A stretch of 64,000 bases of DNA. Origin: Coraliomargarita_B sp036735565 (GTDB lineage: Bacteria > Verrucomicrobiota > Verrucomicrobiia > Opitutales > Coraliomargaritaceae). The stretch lies in the NCBI GenBank assembly GCA_036735565.1, contig DAINOC010000001.1, positions 1 through 64,000 of the forward strand, in the 5' to 3' direction. The stretch's first letter is position 1. Each line of letters opens with the position of its first letter. A model generated the notes under the pieces. The model was not told where the DNA came from. It searched no databases and saw nothing but the letters and a program-made list of their open reading frames with translations. Both the position numbers and the translations under genes were made by a program. Of the stretch, positions 23,310 to 31,640 are shown in pieces.

Positions 23310-24209
23310 ATGAGCGAGTCCATCATACTCCCCAGCTATAAGGAGCAAAGCGATGCGGTGCGTGCGCGGTTTGCCAGCATCTACCAACGCCCGATCAAAC
23401 TGGAGGTCATGGGGCTTTCCAAAAGCTTCACCACCGCGAGGGGCACCATCGATGTGCTCAGTCCGATCAGCTTCAACGTGCACCGCCGCGAGTTTGTGTC
23501 GGTCATCGGGCCGTCGGGTTGCGGGAAGTCCACGCTCATTCGCATGCTATCCGGGCTGGAGACGCTGTCCGGTGGCCGCTTTCTCTTGGATGGCCAGGAG
23601 GTCATCGGCCCCGGGGCGGACCGCGGTATGGTTTTTCAAGGCTACACGCTCTTTCCCTGGCTGACGGTGAAGAAGAACGTCATGTTCGGACTCGAAATCA
23701 ACGGGTGCTCGGGTCCGGCGGCCGAGCGCGAGGCCCTCCAGTGGATCGATCTGGTCGGGCTCTCCCATGCAGCGGATAAATACCCCAGCCAACTCTCGGG
23801 CGGCATGAAGCAGCGGGTTGCCATCGCCCGTTCGCTCGCCAATCAGCCGCAAATTCTTTTCATGGACGAGCCGTTCGGTGCGCTGGACCCCCATACCCGC
23901 TGTCAGATGCAGGCACACCTTTTGCAGATTTGGCGCAACGTCGATGTCACCATACTCTTTGTCACCCACGATCTGGATGAAGCGATCTATCTGTCCGACC
24001 GCATCCTCGTGCTCAAGGCCAATCCGGGCGAGATTCAAGAGTTTATCGAAGTGCCGGTGCCGCGTCCGCGCCGTTCGGAGCACCTGCTCAGCCCGGAGTT
24101 TCTGGCAACGAGGCAGCGGCTAGAGGCTCTCATCCATCCGCACGAACCCATCGAAGCGCAGGACCTGCCCATCGTCCGTATGACCCGGGCGGGGGATAAC
24201 GTTGAATAG
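23310..24209 (+). CDS. ABC transporter ATP-binding protein (nitrate/taurine type)
   Basis: 299 residues with Walker A GPSGCGKST, Q-loop MVFQGYTLFPWLTV, signature LSGGMKQR, Walker B ILFMDEPFGALD and switch His in FVTHDLDEA. It energises the importer and follows the permease by 3 bp. The N terminus carries a 30-residue extension (SEQ-poor, IILPSYKEQ...) before the nucleotide-binding domain. Confidence 0.92.
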   Translation: MSESIILPSYKEQSDAVRARFASIYQRPIKLEVMGLSKSFTTARGTIDVLSPISFNVHRREFVSVIGPSGCGKSTLIRMLSGLETLSGGRFLLDGQEVIGPGADRGMVFQGYTLFPWLTVKKNVMFGLEINGCSGPAAEREALQWIDLVGLSHAADKYPSQLSGGMKQRVAIARSLANQPQILFMDEPFGALDPHTRCQMQAHLLQIWRNVDVTILFVTHDLDEAIYLSDRILVLKANPGEIQEFIEVPVPRPRRSEHLLSPEFLATRQRLEALIHPHEPIEAQDLPIVRMTRAGDNVE

Positions 24210-24211
24210 CC

Positions 24212-25006
24212 ATGACCCCGACGACGCCACATCACTGGGCTGACATGACTTGGCCGGAGATCCTCGACCGCATCGACGTCGGCGGCGAGGCCGTGCTCCT
24301 GCCCATCGGCGCCACCGAGCAGCATGGCCCCCACCTCGGCGTAGGCATGGACTTCCGGCTGGCCGATCATCTGGCGGCTGCAGTCGCGTCGCGAAGCGGC
24401 GTAGTGGCCCTGCCCACGCTGAACTACAGTTGCTCCGGCGGGCACTCACATCGCTGGCCCGGCACCATCGCGCTCTCGCCCACTACCATGATCGCATTGC
24501 TCGCCGATATCGGTGAATGGCTCTACCGTGCCGGAATCCGGCGGCTATTTATTCTGAACTGTCATGTCGGCAACCGCTCCGCTATCGGCTGCGCGGTGGA
24601 TGTCCTGCGCGGGCGTTTTGATGACTTTTTGCTGGCGAATTTCAATGTTGGGGAATTGTCGCCGGAGCTGAGCGATTGCTTCACCCGCGACGCCGCCGAT
24701 TGGCATGCCAATGCCGCCGAGACCAGCCTGATGCTGCACCTCGCACCCGAAACGGTGCGGCCGGATTTACTCGCCGGGGCAGACGACCCGGACCGCACAG
24801 GCGACTGTGTGTTTCGCCATCCCGTCAACCGCACTAGTCGTAACGGGGTGACCGGGCGGCCCAGCGAGGCCTCGGCTGCCGAGGGTGCGCGTCTGTTTGA
24901 CGCCTTGGTTGACGAACTGAGCCAGCGTATTGAGCGGGGCTTGCAGGAGTGCCCACCGCTCGATCAGTCTTATTTCAAACGTATCGAAAAAACAAATACT
25001 CTATGA
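24212..25006 (+). CDS. Creatininase-family amidohydrolase
   Basis: 264 residues. The creatininase fold is indicated by LPIGATEQHGPHLGVGMD (metal-ligand Glu, His and Asp) and WHANAAETSLML. The usual NGHGGN motif appears as NCHVGN, so the active site is modified. Family members are Zn/Mn enzymes opening cyclic amides or cleaving formamides. Placed between importer and glutamine synthetase genes, it may process a guanidino or amide compound; that is inference. The stop overlaps the next ATG (ATGA). Confidence 0.8.
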   Translation: MTPTTPHHWADMTWPEILDRIDVGGEAVLLPIGATEQHGPHLGVGMDFRLADHLAAAVASRSGVVALPTLNYSCSGGHSHRWPGTIALSPTTMIALLADIGEWLYRAGIRRLFILNCHVGNRSAIGCAVDVLRGRFDDFLLANFNVGELSPELSDCFTRDAADWHANAAETSLMLHLAPETVRPDLLAGADDPDRTGDCVFRHPVNRTSRNGVTGRPSEASAAEGARLFDALVDELSQRIERGLQECPPLDQSYFKRIEKTNTL

Positions 25007-26421
25007 AAGCATTTTACGAAAAATATAAAACTGCGTCTGGCAATCTCTACGCGGAGGAGCGCTGGAGCGAGAGCCAGATCGCCGCGATCCAGGCCGACCT
25101 GGAGAAAGTCGGCGTCAAATACTGCGCCGGGAACTACGTCGATATTCACGGTGTGCCGAAAGGCAAGGTGGTCCCGCTGAGTCACTTCGCCGAATTCGCC
25201 GAAGGCTCCGAGCTCTACACCGGCTATGCGCTGGATGGACTCGGGCAGCGCCCAAATGATGACGAGATCGCCTCGGTGCCCGACCTCGGGCTGATCATCC
25301 CGCTCCCCTGGAACCGGGAGGTGGCCTGGATCCCGGCGGACAATACGCTGCATGGCCAGCCCTACGAGGTGAATGCGCGGGTGATCCTGCAAAAGGTGCT
25401 GAAGGAGGCCGAGGCGATGGGCTTCGGTATGAATCTGGGGATCGAGTGCGAAGTTTTTGTCGTTCGCCAAACAGCGGATGGCGGCATCGAGATACCCAAC
25501 CCCGATGACAACCTCAACAAGAGCTGCTACGACTTTAAGCGGTTCATGGACCGCTACCAGTGGCTGGATAAGATAGCCACGGCGATCGACGATCTCGGCT
25601 GGGAACTCTACTCCTTCGACCACGAGGATGCCAACTCGCAGTTCGAGTTCGATTTCAAGTATGCGGATGCCCTGACCATGTGCGACCGCTTCATCTTTTT
25701 CCGCTACATGGCCAAACACTATGCTGCGGAGGAGGGCCTGCTGGCTACCTTTATGCCCAAGCCTTTCGCCAACAAGACCGGCAGTGGCGCCCACTTCAAT
25801 ATGTCGCTCTACGACAAGGCCACGGGAGAGAATCTATTCAAATGCGCGAAGTCGGCCGATCCCCGCGGGCTCGGACTCAGCGAGCTGGGCTACCAGTTCA
25901 GCGCCGGGATCCTCAAGCATGGGCCGGCCCTCTGCGCGGCCTTTGCCCCCACGGTCAACAGCTATAAGCGGCTGGTGCGGCGGGGGCTCATGAGCTACTA
26001 TTCCTGGGCCCCGGTTTTTAATTCCTACGGCAGTAACAACCGCACCAACTCACTGCGTGTGCCGATGGTCGGAGGCCGCGTCGAGTCGCGCAATGCCGAC
26101 GCCGCCTGTAATCCCTATCTGGCGGCCGCACTGGCCCTCGCCGCCGGTTTGGAGGGAATCCGCGAACAACTTGATCCGGGCGAGCCCCAGGAGGACAATC
26201 TCTATGAGCTTTCGCCGGCGCAGCTGGCTGAGCGGGGCATCAGCGAGTTGCCCCGCTCCTTGGATGAGGCGGTGAGCGCATTTGCCGATGATCCTTTTGT
26301 TACCAAGGTGTTGGGCGAGGAACTGCGGGCCGAATTCATTACTTACAAATCCGAGGAATGGCGCCAGTATCACCAGCGAATCAGCCAGTGGGAAATCGAT
26401 CAATACGCGCGCTTGTTTTAG
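25003..26421 (+). CDS. glnT: Type III (GlnT-like) glutamine synthetase
   Basis: 472 residues. Glutamine-synthetase features: NLGIECEVFVVRQ (metal-binding Glu), SFDHEDANSQFEFDF, FMPKPFANKTGSGAHFNMSL (ATP/glutamate site) and ESRNADAACNPYLAAALAL. The pattern fits the GlnT/GSIII-like group found in rhizobia, which makes glutamine or gamma-glutamyl amides. In this operon it would capture the ammonia released downstream. The start at 25003 overlaps the creatininase stop by 4 bp; the open frame to 24949 lies inside that gene. Confidence 0.87.
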   Translation: MKAFYEKYKTASGNLYAEERWSESQIAAIQADLEKVGVKYCAGNYVDIHGVPKGKVVPLSHFAEFAEGSELYTGYALDGLGQRPNDDEIASVPDLGLIIPLPWNREVAWIPADNTLHGQPYEVNARVILQKVLKEAEAMGFGMNLGIECEVFVVRQTADGGIEIPNPDDNLNKSCYDFKRFMDRYQWLDKIATAIDDLGWELYSFDHEDANSQFEFDFKYADALTMCDRFIFFRYMAKHYAAEEGLLATFMPKPFANKTGSGAHFNMSLYDKATGENLFKCAKSADPRGLGLSELGYQFSAGILKHGPALCAAFAPTVNSYKRLVRRGLMSYYSWAPVFNSYGSNNRTNSLRVPMVGGRVESRNADAACNPYLAAALALAAGLEGIREQLDPGEPQEDNLYELSPAQLAERGISELPRSLDEAVSAFADDPFVTKVLGEELRAEFITYKSEEWRQYHQRISQWEIDQYARLF

Positions 26422-26490
26422 GTGCGGGTGATCGGTTTTCAGTCATCCAGAATTCTGTTCAACGTCGTCCCCTCTACCCGAATCTCAATA

Positions 26491-27207
26491 ATGAAACTCA
26501 TCCATTCAGAAGCCCTGCCTGGCGCGAGCATGTGGTCGAAAGTAATCGGTCGCGGCAAGACGCTCCGCCTGACTGATCTCGACGGCAAAGCCAACGTCGG
26601 AATGCTGCTCTACAACGCGCTGGAGAAGCAGGAGCGCTACAATATGCCGGACACCCTGAAGGGGCAGCACATCTTCTATCTGACCTCGCCGTTCTGTCTG
26701 CATTCGGACATGGGACGGCTCTTTTGCTCGATCACGGAGGACTCAGCGGGATGGCATGACACGGTCTGCGGTTGCTCGGATGCCGAGCTGGTGGCGGAAA
26801 AATACGGGAGCCGTCCCTACCAGGAGGCGCGGAATGACTGCTACAAGAATGCGCAGCGGGGCTTTTTGATTGAACTTGCCAAGTGGGGCCTGGGTAGGCG
26901 GGACCTGGTGCCAAACGTAAATTGGTTTTCAAAGGTGGTGAGTGACGGGGAGGGGCAGCTCCGCTATGTGCCGGGGGCGTCGAAGCCCGGGAGCCATGTC
27001 GCCCTGCGCTTTGAAATGGATACCCTCGTGGTTCTGAATACCTGCCAGCACCCGATGGATCCGAATCCACTATATGATCCGGGTCCGGTGCAGCTGGAGG
27101 TCTTGCAAGGCACTCCGGAGACAGCCGTAGACCCTTGTTTTCACTCGCGTCCGGAAAATTTTTGGGCCTTTGAAAACACGAAAATCTATCACCAGCTGCG
27201 CTTTTGA
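26491..27207 (+). CDS. DUF1989 urea-carboxylase-associated protein, probable carboxyguanidine deiminase subunit
   Basis: 238 residues with conserved segments FCSITEDSAGWHDTVCGCSD, ARNDCYKNAQRGF and VLNTCQHPMDPN, whose Cys/His residues are the expected metal-binding set. Paired DUF1989 proteins (CgdA/CgdB) were shown to form a deiminase that turns carboxyguanidine into allophanate. I cannot say which subunit this is. ATG 26491 (MKLIHSEALPG) is preferred over an upstream GTG at 26422. Confidence 0.83.
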   Translation: MKLIHSEALPGASMWSKVIGRGKTLRLTDLDGKANVGMLLYNALEKQERYNMPDTLKGQHIFYLTSPFCLHSDMGRLFCSITEDSAGWHDTVCGCSDAELVAEKYGSRPYQEARNDCYKNAQRGFLIELAKWGLGRRDLVPNVNWFSKVVSDGEGQLRYVPGASKPGSHVALRFEMDTLVVLNTCQHPMDPNPLYDPGPVQLEVLQGTPETAVDPCFHSRPENFWAFENTKIYHQLRF

Positions 27208-27246
27208 GTGCGCAGACGCATCGAACCAACTTCCAAGCCATTCGCC

Positions 27247-27885
27247 ATGTTAACCGAAAGCACACTTCAGCCCGATGAGGCGGTCTACCGCGAGGTCATT
27301 ACCGCCGGGGACTTCTGGATCCATGAAATCAAGGCGGGGCAGACGCTCCGTATCCTCGACCTCGAGGGGAATCAGGCAGCGGATACACTCTTTTATGACG
27401 CGGCCGATTTTGAGAATCGCTACAGCGCGGCGGATACCATTCGGCGGCAGGGCGCGCTCTACCTCACGACGGGCACGGAGCTGATTTCGACCAAGGGCGA
27501 TGTCCTCCTGTGCATCACGGCCGATACCTGCGGGCGTCATGATACGCTCGGTGGCGCCTGCTCGCGCGAGAGCAATACCATGCGCTACGGTCATCACACC
27601 GGACACATGCACGCCTGCCGCGACAGCTTTATCAGCGGCCTTCAGTCCTGGGGCGTGGATTTCGATAAGCGCGATATCACCTGCAATATCAATTTCTTTA
27701 TGAACGTGCCGGTGACTTCGGATGGCAAGCTCACTTTTGAGGACGGGATCTCCGGGCCGGGCCGCTATGTGGAGATGCGTGCGGAGCGCGACGTCGTGTG
27801 CCTGATTTCCAATTGCCCGCAATTGAACAACCCCTGCAACGCTTACAATCCGACCCCGGTGGAAGTCATTATCTGGGACAGCTAG
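27247..27885 (+). CDS. DUF1989 urea-carboxylase-associated protein, second carboxyguanidine deiminase subunit
   Basis: 212 residues, paralogous to the preceding gene. Motifs: LDLEGNQAADTLFYDA, TADTCGRHDTLGGACSRES, MHACRDSFISGL and SNCPQLNNPCNAYNPTPVEV, the last a signature of the shorter partner. It would complete the heteromeric deiminase. ATG 27247 is preferred over a GTG at 27208. About 120 bp of heptad-type repeat then separates it from the carboxylase. Confidence 0.85.
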   Translation: MLTESTLQPDEAVYREVITAGDFWIHEIKAGQTLRILDLEGNQAADTLFYDAADFENRYSAADTIRRQGALYLTTGTELISTKGDVLLCITADTCGRHDTLGGACSRESNTMRYGHHTGHMHACRDSFISGLQSWGVDFDKRDITCNINFFMNVPVTSDGKLTFEDGISGPGRYVEMRAERDVVCLISNCPQLNNPCNAYNPTPVEVIIWDS

Positions 27886-27886
27886 C

Positions 27887-28005
27887 GAACGCTGAACATC
27901 AAACCTTCAACGTCGAACATCGAATCTATCGTATTTCCCCAACACAACGAAACATCCGACTCATTCACCATTTCCTGTTGAATGTTCGATGTTCAAAGTT
28001 TTCTC
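27887..28005. repeat. Heptad-periodic repeats between the DUF1989 and carboxylase genes
   Basis: Two blocks: GAACGCT, GAACATC, AAACCTT, CAACGTC, GAACATC, GAATCTA (27887-27928), then TTGAATG, TTCGATG, TTCAAAG, TTTTCTC (27978-28005). The second block runs exactly to the carboxylase ATG at 28006, so the repeat occupies the ribosome-binding region. The same word family (TTCGATG or its complement) forms the arrays at 46584-46704. Confidence 0.8.
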
Positions 28006-31000
28006 ATGTTTAAGAAAGTCCTCATAGCCAATCGCGGTGAAATCGCCTGCCGGATCATCCGCACCCTGGACGCCATGGGCGTCGCCTCGGTCGCGGTGTA
28101 TTCCGATGCCGACCGCGATGCCCCGCATGTGGCGCTGGCGGGTGAAAGCTACCGCATCGGTCCGGCAGCGGTCAGCGAAAGCTATCTCAAAGCAGCGACA
28201 ATCCTCGAGATCGCCAAATACGCAGGCGCGGAAGCGATCCATCCCGGCTACGGCCTGCTCAGCGAAAATGCCGATTTTGCGCGTGCCTGCGAAGCAGCGG
28301 GTATCGCTTTTGTCGGGCCCTCGCCGGAGCAAATGCTGGCCTTTGGCTTGAAGCATGAGGCGCGGCGATTGGCGGAGCAAAACGAAGTGCCGCTCGTCCC
28401 CGGCACGCCGCTGCTTCCGTCGGTCGAAGCGGCCTGCGTGGCGGCGGAATCGATCGGTTATCCCGTGATGCTGAAGAGCACCGCTGGAGGCGGCGGGATC
28501 GGTATGTCGGTCTGTTTTGACGAGGCCGCGCTGGCCGATGCCTTTGAGCGGGTCGAGCGGCTCAGCCGCAGCCACTTCGGGCAGGGTGGCGTCTTTTTGG
28601 AAAAGTTCATCGTGCACGCCCGACACCTGGAGGTGCAGGTCTTTGGTGATGGGCAGGGTGGGGTGGTTTCGCTCGGTGTGCGGGATTGCTCGACCCAGCG
28701 GCGCAATCAGAAGGTCATTGAGGAAACGCCGCCCCCGAATGTATCCGATGAGGTATTACAAAGCCTTCAGGATGCGGCCTTGCGCTTGTGCCGATCGGTC
28801 GCCTATCGCTCGGCGGGCACGGTCGAGTTCATCTATGACAACGACAGCCGCCAGTTCTACTTCCTCGAGGTTAATACGCGCTTGCAGGTGGAGCATGGGG
28901 TCACGGAGCTGGTCACCGGGGTCGATCTCGTCCGCTGGATGATCGAGCTCGCCGCCGGAGCATGGCAGTTTCCGGGGGTTGTGCCGATCGTGCCGCAGGT
29001 GGGGCATGCCATCCAGACCCGGCTCTACGCGGAGAACCCGCATAAGGACTTTCAGCCGTCGAGTGGTTTGCTGACGCAGGTGGTCTTCCCCGCCGGGGTG
29101 CGCTGCGATCATTGGGTCTCGGCAGGCACCGAGGTGAGCCCTTACTACGATCCCCTGCTGGCCAAGCTCCAGGTGCATGCCGGGGATCGTGAGGCCGCGG
29201 TGGGACAGCTTGCTGCCGCGCTGGCGGCAACCCGGCTGGATGGGATCGAGACGAATCTCGAATACCTGCGGACGGTCGTGGGTTCGGAAGTGTTTGCCCG
29301 CGGACGGATCGTGACCAAGAGCTTGAGCGAACATCGCTACACGCCGCACAGTTTTGAAGTTCTCCGGGCAGGCACGATGACGACGGTGCAGGACTATCCC
29401 GGCCGCATCGGCTACTGGGATGTCGGGGTGCCGCCGTCTGGCCCGATGGATATGCTCGCCTTTCAGCTGGGCAACCGTCTGTTGGGGAACCCGGCAGAGG
29501 CAGCCGGACTGGAGATCACAGCCAACGGTCCGAAGCTGGAGTTCCACTCGGCGGCAACAGTGGTGCTGACCGGTGCGCCGATGGCGACGACGCTGGATGG
29601 TGAGCCGGTGGCTTTCTACCAGCCTTTCGAGGTGCCAGCCGGGGCCGTGCTCGATATCGGGGCGACCTGTGGTGCCGGAGTGCGTAGCTACCTCTGTGTG
29701 CTGGGGGGTATCGACGTGCCGGAGTATCTGGGCAGCCGCTCTACCTTTACGCTCGGTCAGTTCGGTGGTCATGGTGGGCGGGCCCTGCGGCTCGGCGATG
29801 TCCTGCATCTGGGGAACTCAAGCGCCGACGACGGGCGGCGTTCGGCTTTACCGGCAGCTCGCCAGCCGGTGCTCTCTCACGATTGGGAGATCGCCGTGCT
29901 CTATGGGCCGCATGGTGCCCCGGATTTTTTTACGGATGCGGACATCGAGACCTTTTTTGCTACGGCCTGGGAGGTCCACTACAATTCGGCCCGCACCGGC
30001 GTGCGGTTGATTGGCCCGAAGCCCCAATGGGCCCGTCCCGACGGCGGAGAAGCCGGCCTCCATCCTTCGAATATTCACGACAATGCCTATGCCATCGGTG
30101 CTATCGACTTTACCGGAGATATGCCGGTGATCCTTGGCCCTGATGGTCCGAGCCTCGGTGGATTCGTCTGCCCGGCTACGATTGTGCAGTGTGAGTTGTG
30201 GAAGATGGGCCAGCTGCGGCCGGGCGACCGGGTGCGCTTCCGTTGCGTCAACCGCGAGCAGGCGGAGGATTTGAGCAATCGCTATGCGGCCTTTTTGGCG
30301 GGAGATACCGTGGAGCTTCCCCGTATGGACGGCGAGGCAGGGACGGTGGCTCCGGATCCCGGCAGTCTCATTCTCCACCAGTCAGGCGAGGGAGCGGACC
30401 GCCTGGTGATCCGTCAGGCGGGCGATGCCTATGTTTTGGCCGAGGTGGGGCCCATGCAGCTTGATTTCAAACTGCGCTTTCACATCCATGTGCTCTATGA
30501 GGCCCTGCGCGCGGTGGCCTTTCCAGCGGTGATCGATCTGACGCCCGGGATCCGCTCCCTGCAGGTTCACTTCGACCCCTTGCAGCTCGGTGCGGGGTCC
30601 GTGGCGGCTTGGATCGCCTCGGTCAATGCCGGGCTGCCCGCGCTGGAGGATGTGACGGTCCCCTCGCGCATTGTGCATCTGCCGCTCTCCTGGGACGACC
30701 CGTCGACCCAGGAGGCAACCCGGAAGTATATGCAATCGGTGCGGGCGGATGCTCCCTGGTGCCCGGATAATATTGAATTCATCCGGCGTATCAATGGATT
30801 GGATACGAAGCAAGCAGTTTACGATGTTGTGTTCAATGCCAGTTACGTGGTTCTGGGCCTCGGTGATGTCTATCTTGGTGCTCCGGTGGCCACTCCTCTG
30901 GATCCGCGGCATCGGCTGGTCACCACCAAATATAACCCGGCACGCACCTGGACGCCGGAAAACGCGGTGGGCATCGGCGGTGCCTACATGTGCATCTACG

Positions 31001-31635
31001 GCATGGAAGGTCCGGGCGGCTATCAATTCGTGGGCCGGACGATCCAGATGTGGAACCGCTATCGCTCCACGGTATCCTTCACGCCCGGACATCCCTGGCT
31101 GCTGCGCTTTTTTGATCAGATCAAATACTACCCGGTGACGAGGGAGGAACTCGAGGTGCTGCGGCATGATATGCCGCAGGGCCGCTTCAACCCGAAGATC
31201 GAGGAGACGCATTTCAGCCTCCGCGCCTACGAGGCATTTCTGGCTGAAAATGCCGAAGCCATTGGGATTTTTAAGACGACCCAGCAGGCGGCCTTTGAGG
31301 GGGAGCGCGCGCGCTGGGAAGCTGCCGGACTGGCGGCCTATGTTGATGAGACGGTCGAAGCGCCGACTGAGGATGGCGCACTGCCCGAGGGAGCCGAGCC
31401 GGTTGAGTGCCCCATCGCGGGGAGCGTCTGGAAAGTGCTGCTAGCCGAGCCGGGGACCGTTGTTGAGGCAGGGCAGACCCTCGCCGTGCTGGAGTCGATG
31501 AAGATGGAGATCCCCGTCGAGGCTCCGATCGCGGGGACCGTGGTGAGCGTCCTTTGCCAGGAAGGGCAGGGCGTTTCGCCCGGACAAATTCTCTTCGGAC
31601 TGAGCCCTGTTCCAAAAGCTCAAGTATCCAAGTAA
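28006..31635 (+). CDS. Biotin-dependent guanidine/urea carboxylase
   Basis: 1209 residues in the urea carboxylase architecture. Biotin carboxylase: FKKVLIANRGEIACRIIRTL at the N terminus, KSTAGGGGIGMSV near 160 and FLEVNTRLQVEHGVTELVTG near 290. AHS2/KipA-like and AHS1/KipI-like carboxyltransferase domains follow (about 450-1090, including PSGPMDMLAFQLGNR and DNAYAIGAIDFTGDMPVILG). A biotinyl domain ends the protein, with VLESMKMEIPVEAP (Lys near 1166). It carboxylates guanidine or urea with bicarbonate and ATP. The neighbouring DUF1989 pair favours guanidine, because urea carboxylation alone needs no deiminase. No separate upstream SD; a start at 27982 is possible. Confidence 0.92.
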   Translation: MFKKVLIANRGEIACRIIRTLDAMGVASVAVYSDADRDAPHVALAGESYRIGPAAVSESYLKAATILEIAKYAGAEAIHPGYGLLSENADFARACEAAGIAFVGPSPEQMLAFGLKHEARRLAEQNEVPLVPGTPLLPSVEAACVAAESIGYPVMLKSTAGGGGIGMSVCFDEAALADAFERVERLSRSHFGQGGVFLEKFIVHARHLEVQVFGDGQGGVVSLGVRDCSTQRRNQKVIEETPPPNVSDEVLQSLQDAALRLCRSVAYRSAGTVEFIYDNDSRQFYFLEVNTRLQVEHGVTELVTGVDLVRWMIELAAGAWQFPGVVPIVPQVGHAIQTRLYAENPHKDFQPSSGLLTQVVFPAGVRCDHWVSAGTEVSPYYDPLLAKLQVHAGDREAAVGQLAAALAATRLDGIETNLEYLRTVVGSEVFARGRIVTKSLSEHRYTPHSFEVLRAGTMTTVQDYPGRIGYWDVGVPPSGPMDMLAFQLGNRLLGNPAEAAGLEITANGPKLEFHSAATVVLTGAPMATTLDGEPVAFYQPFEVPAGAVLDIGATCGAGVRSYLCVLGGIDVPEYLGSRSTFTLGQFGGHGGRALRLGDVLHLGNSSADDGRRSALPAARQPVLSHDWEIAVLYGPHGAPDFFTDADIETFFATAWEVHYNSARTGVRLIGPKPQWARPDGGEAGLHPSNIHDNAYAIGAIDFTGDMPVILGPDGPSLGGFVCPATIVQCELWKMGQLRPGDRVRFRCVNREQAEDLSNRYAAFLAGDTVELPRMDGEAGTVAPDPGSLILHQSGEGADRLVIRQAGDAYVLAEVGPMQLDFKLRFHIHVLYEALRAVAFPAVIDLTPGIRSLQVHFDPLQLGAGSVAAWIASVNAGLPALEDVTVPSRIVHLPLSWDDPSTQEATRKYMQSVRADAPWCPDNIEFIRRINGLDTKQAVYDVVFNASYVVLGLGDVYLGAPVATPLDPRHRLVTTKYNPARTWTPENAVGIGGAYMCIYGMEGPGGYQFVGRTIQMWNRYRSTVSFTPGHPWLLRFFDQIKYYPVTREELEVLRHDMPQGRFNPKIEETHFSLRAYEAFLAENAEAIGIFKTTQQAAFEGERARWEAAGLAAYVDETVEAPTEDGALPEGAEPVECPIAGSVWKVLLAEPGTVVEAGQTLAVLESMKMEIPVEAPIAGTVVSVLCQEGQGVSPGQILFGLSPVPKAQVSK

Positions 31636-31640
31636 GCAGA

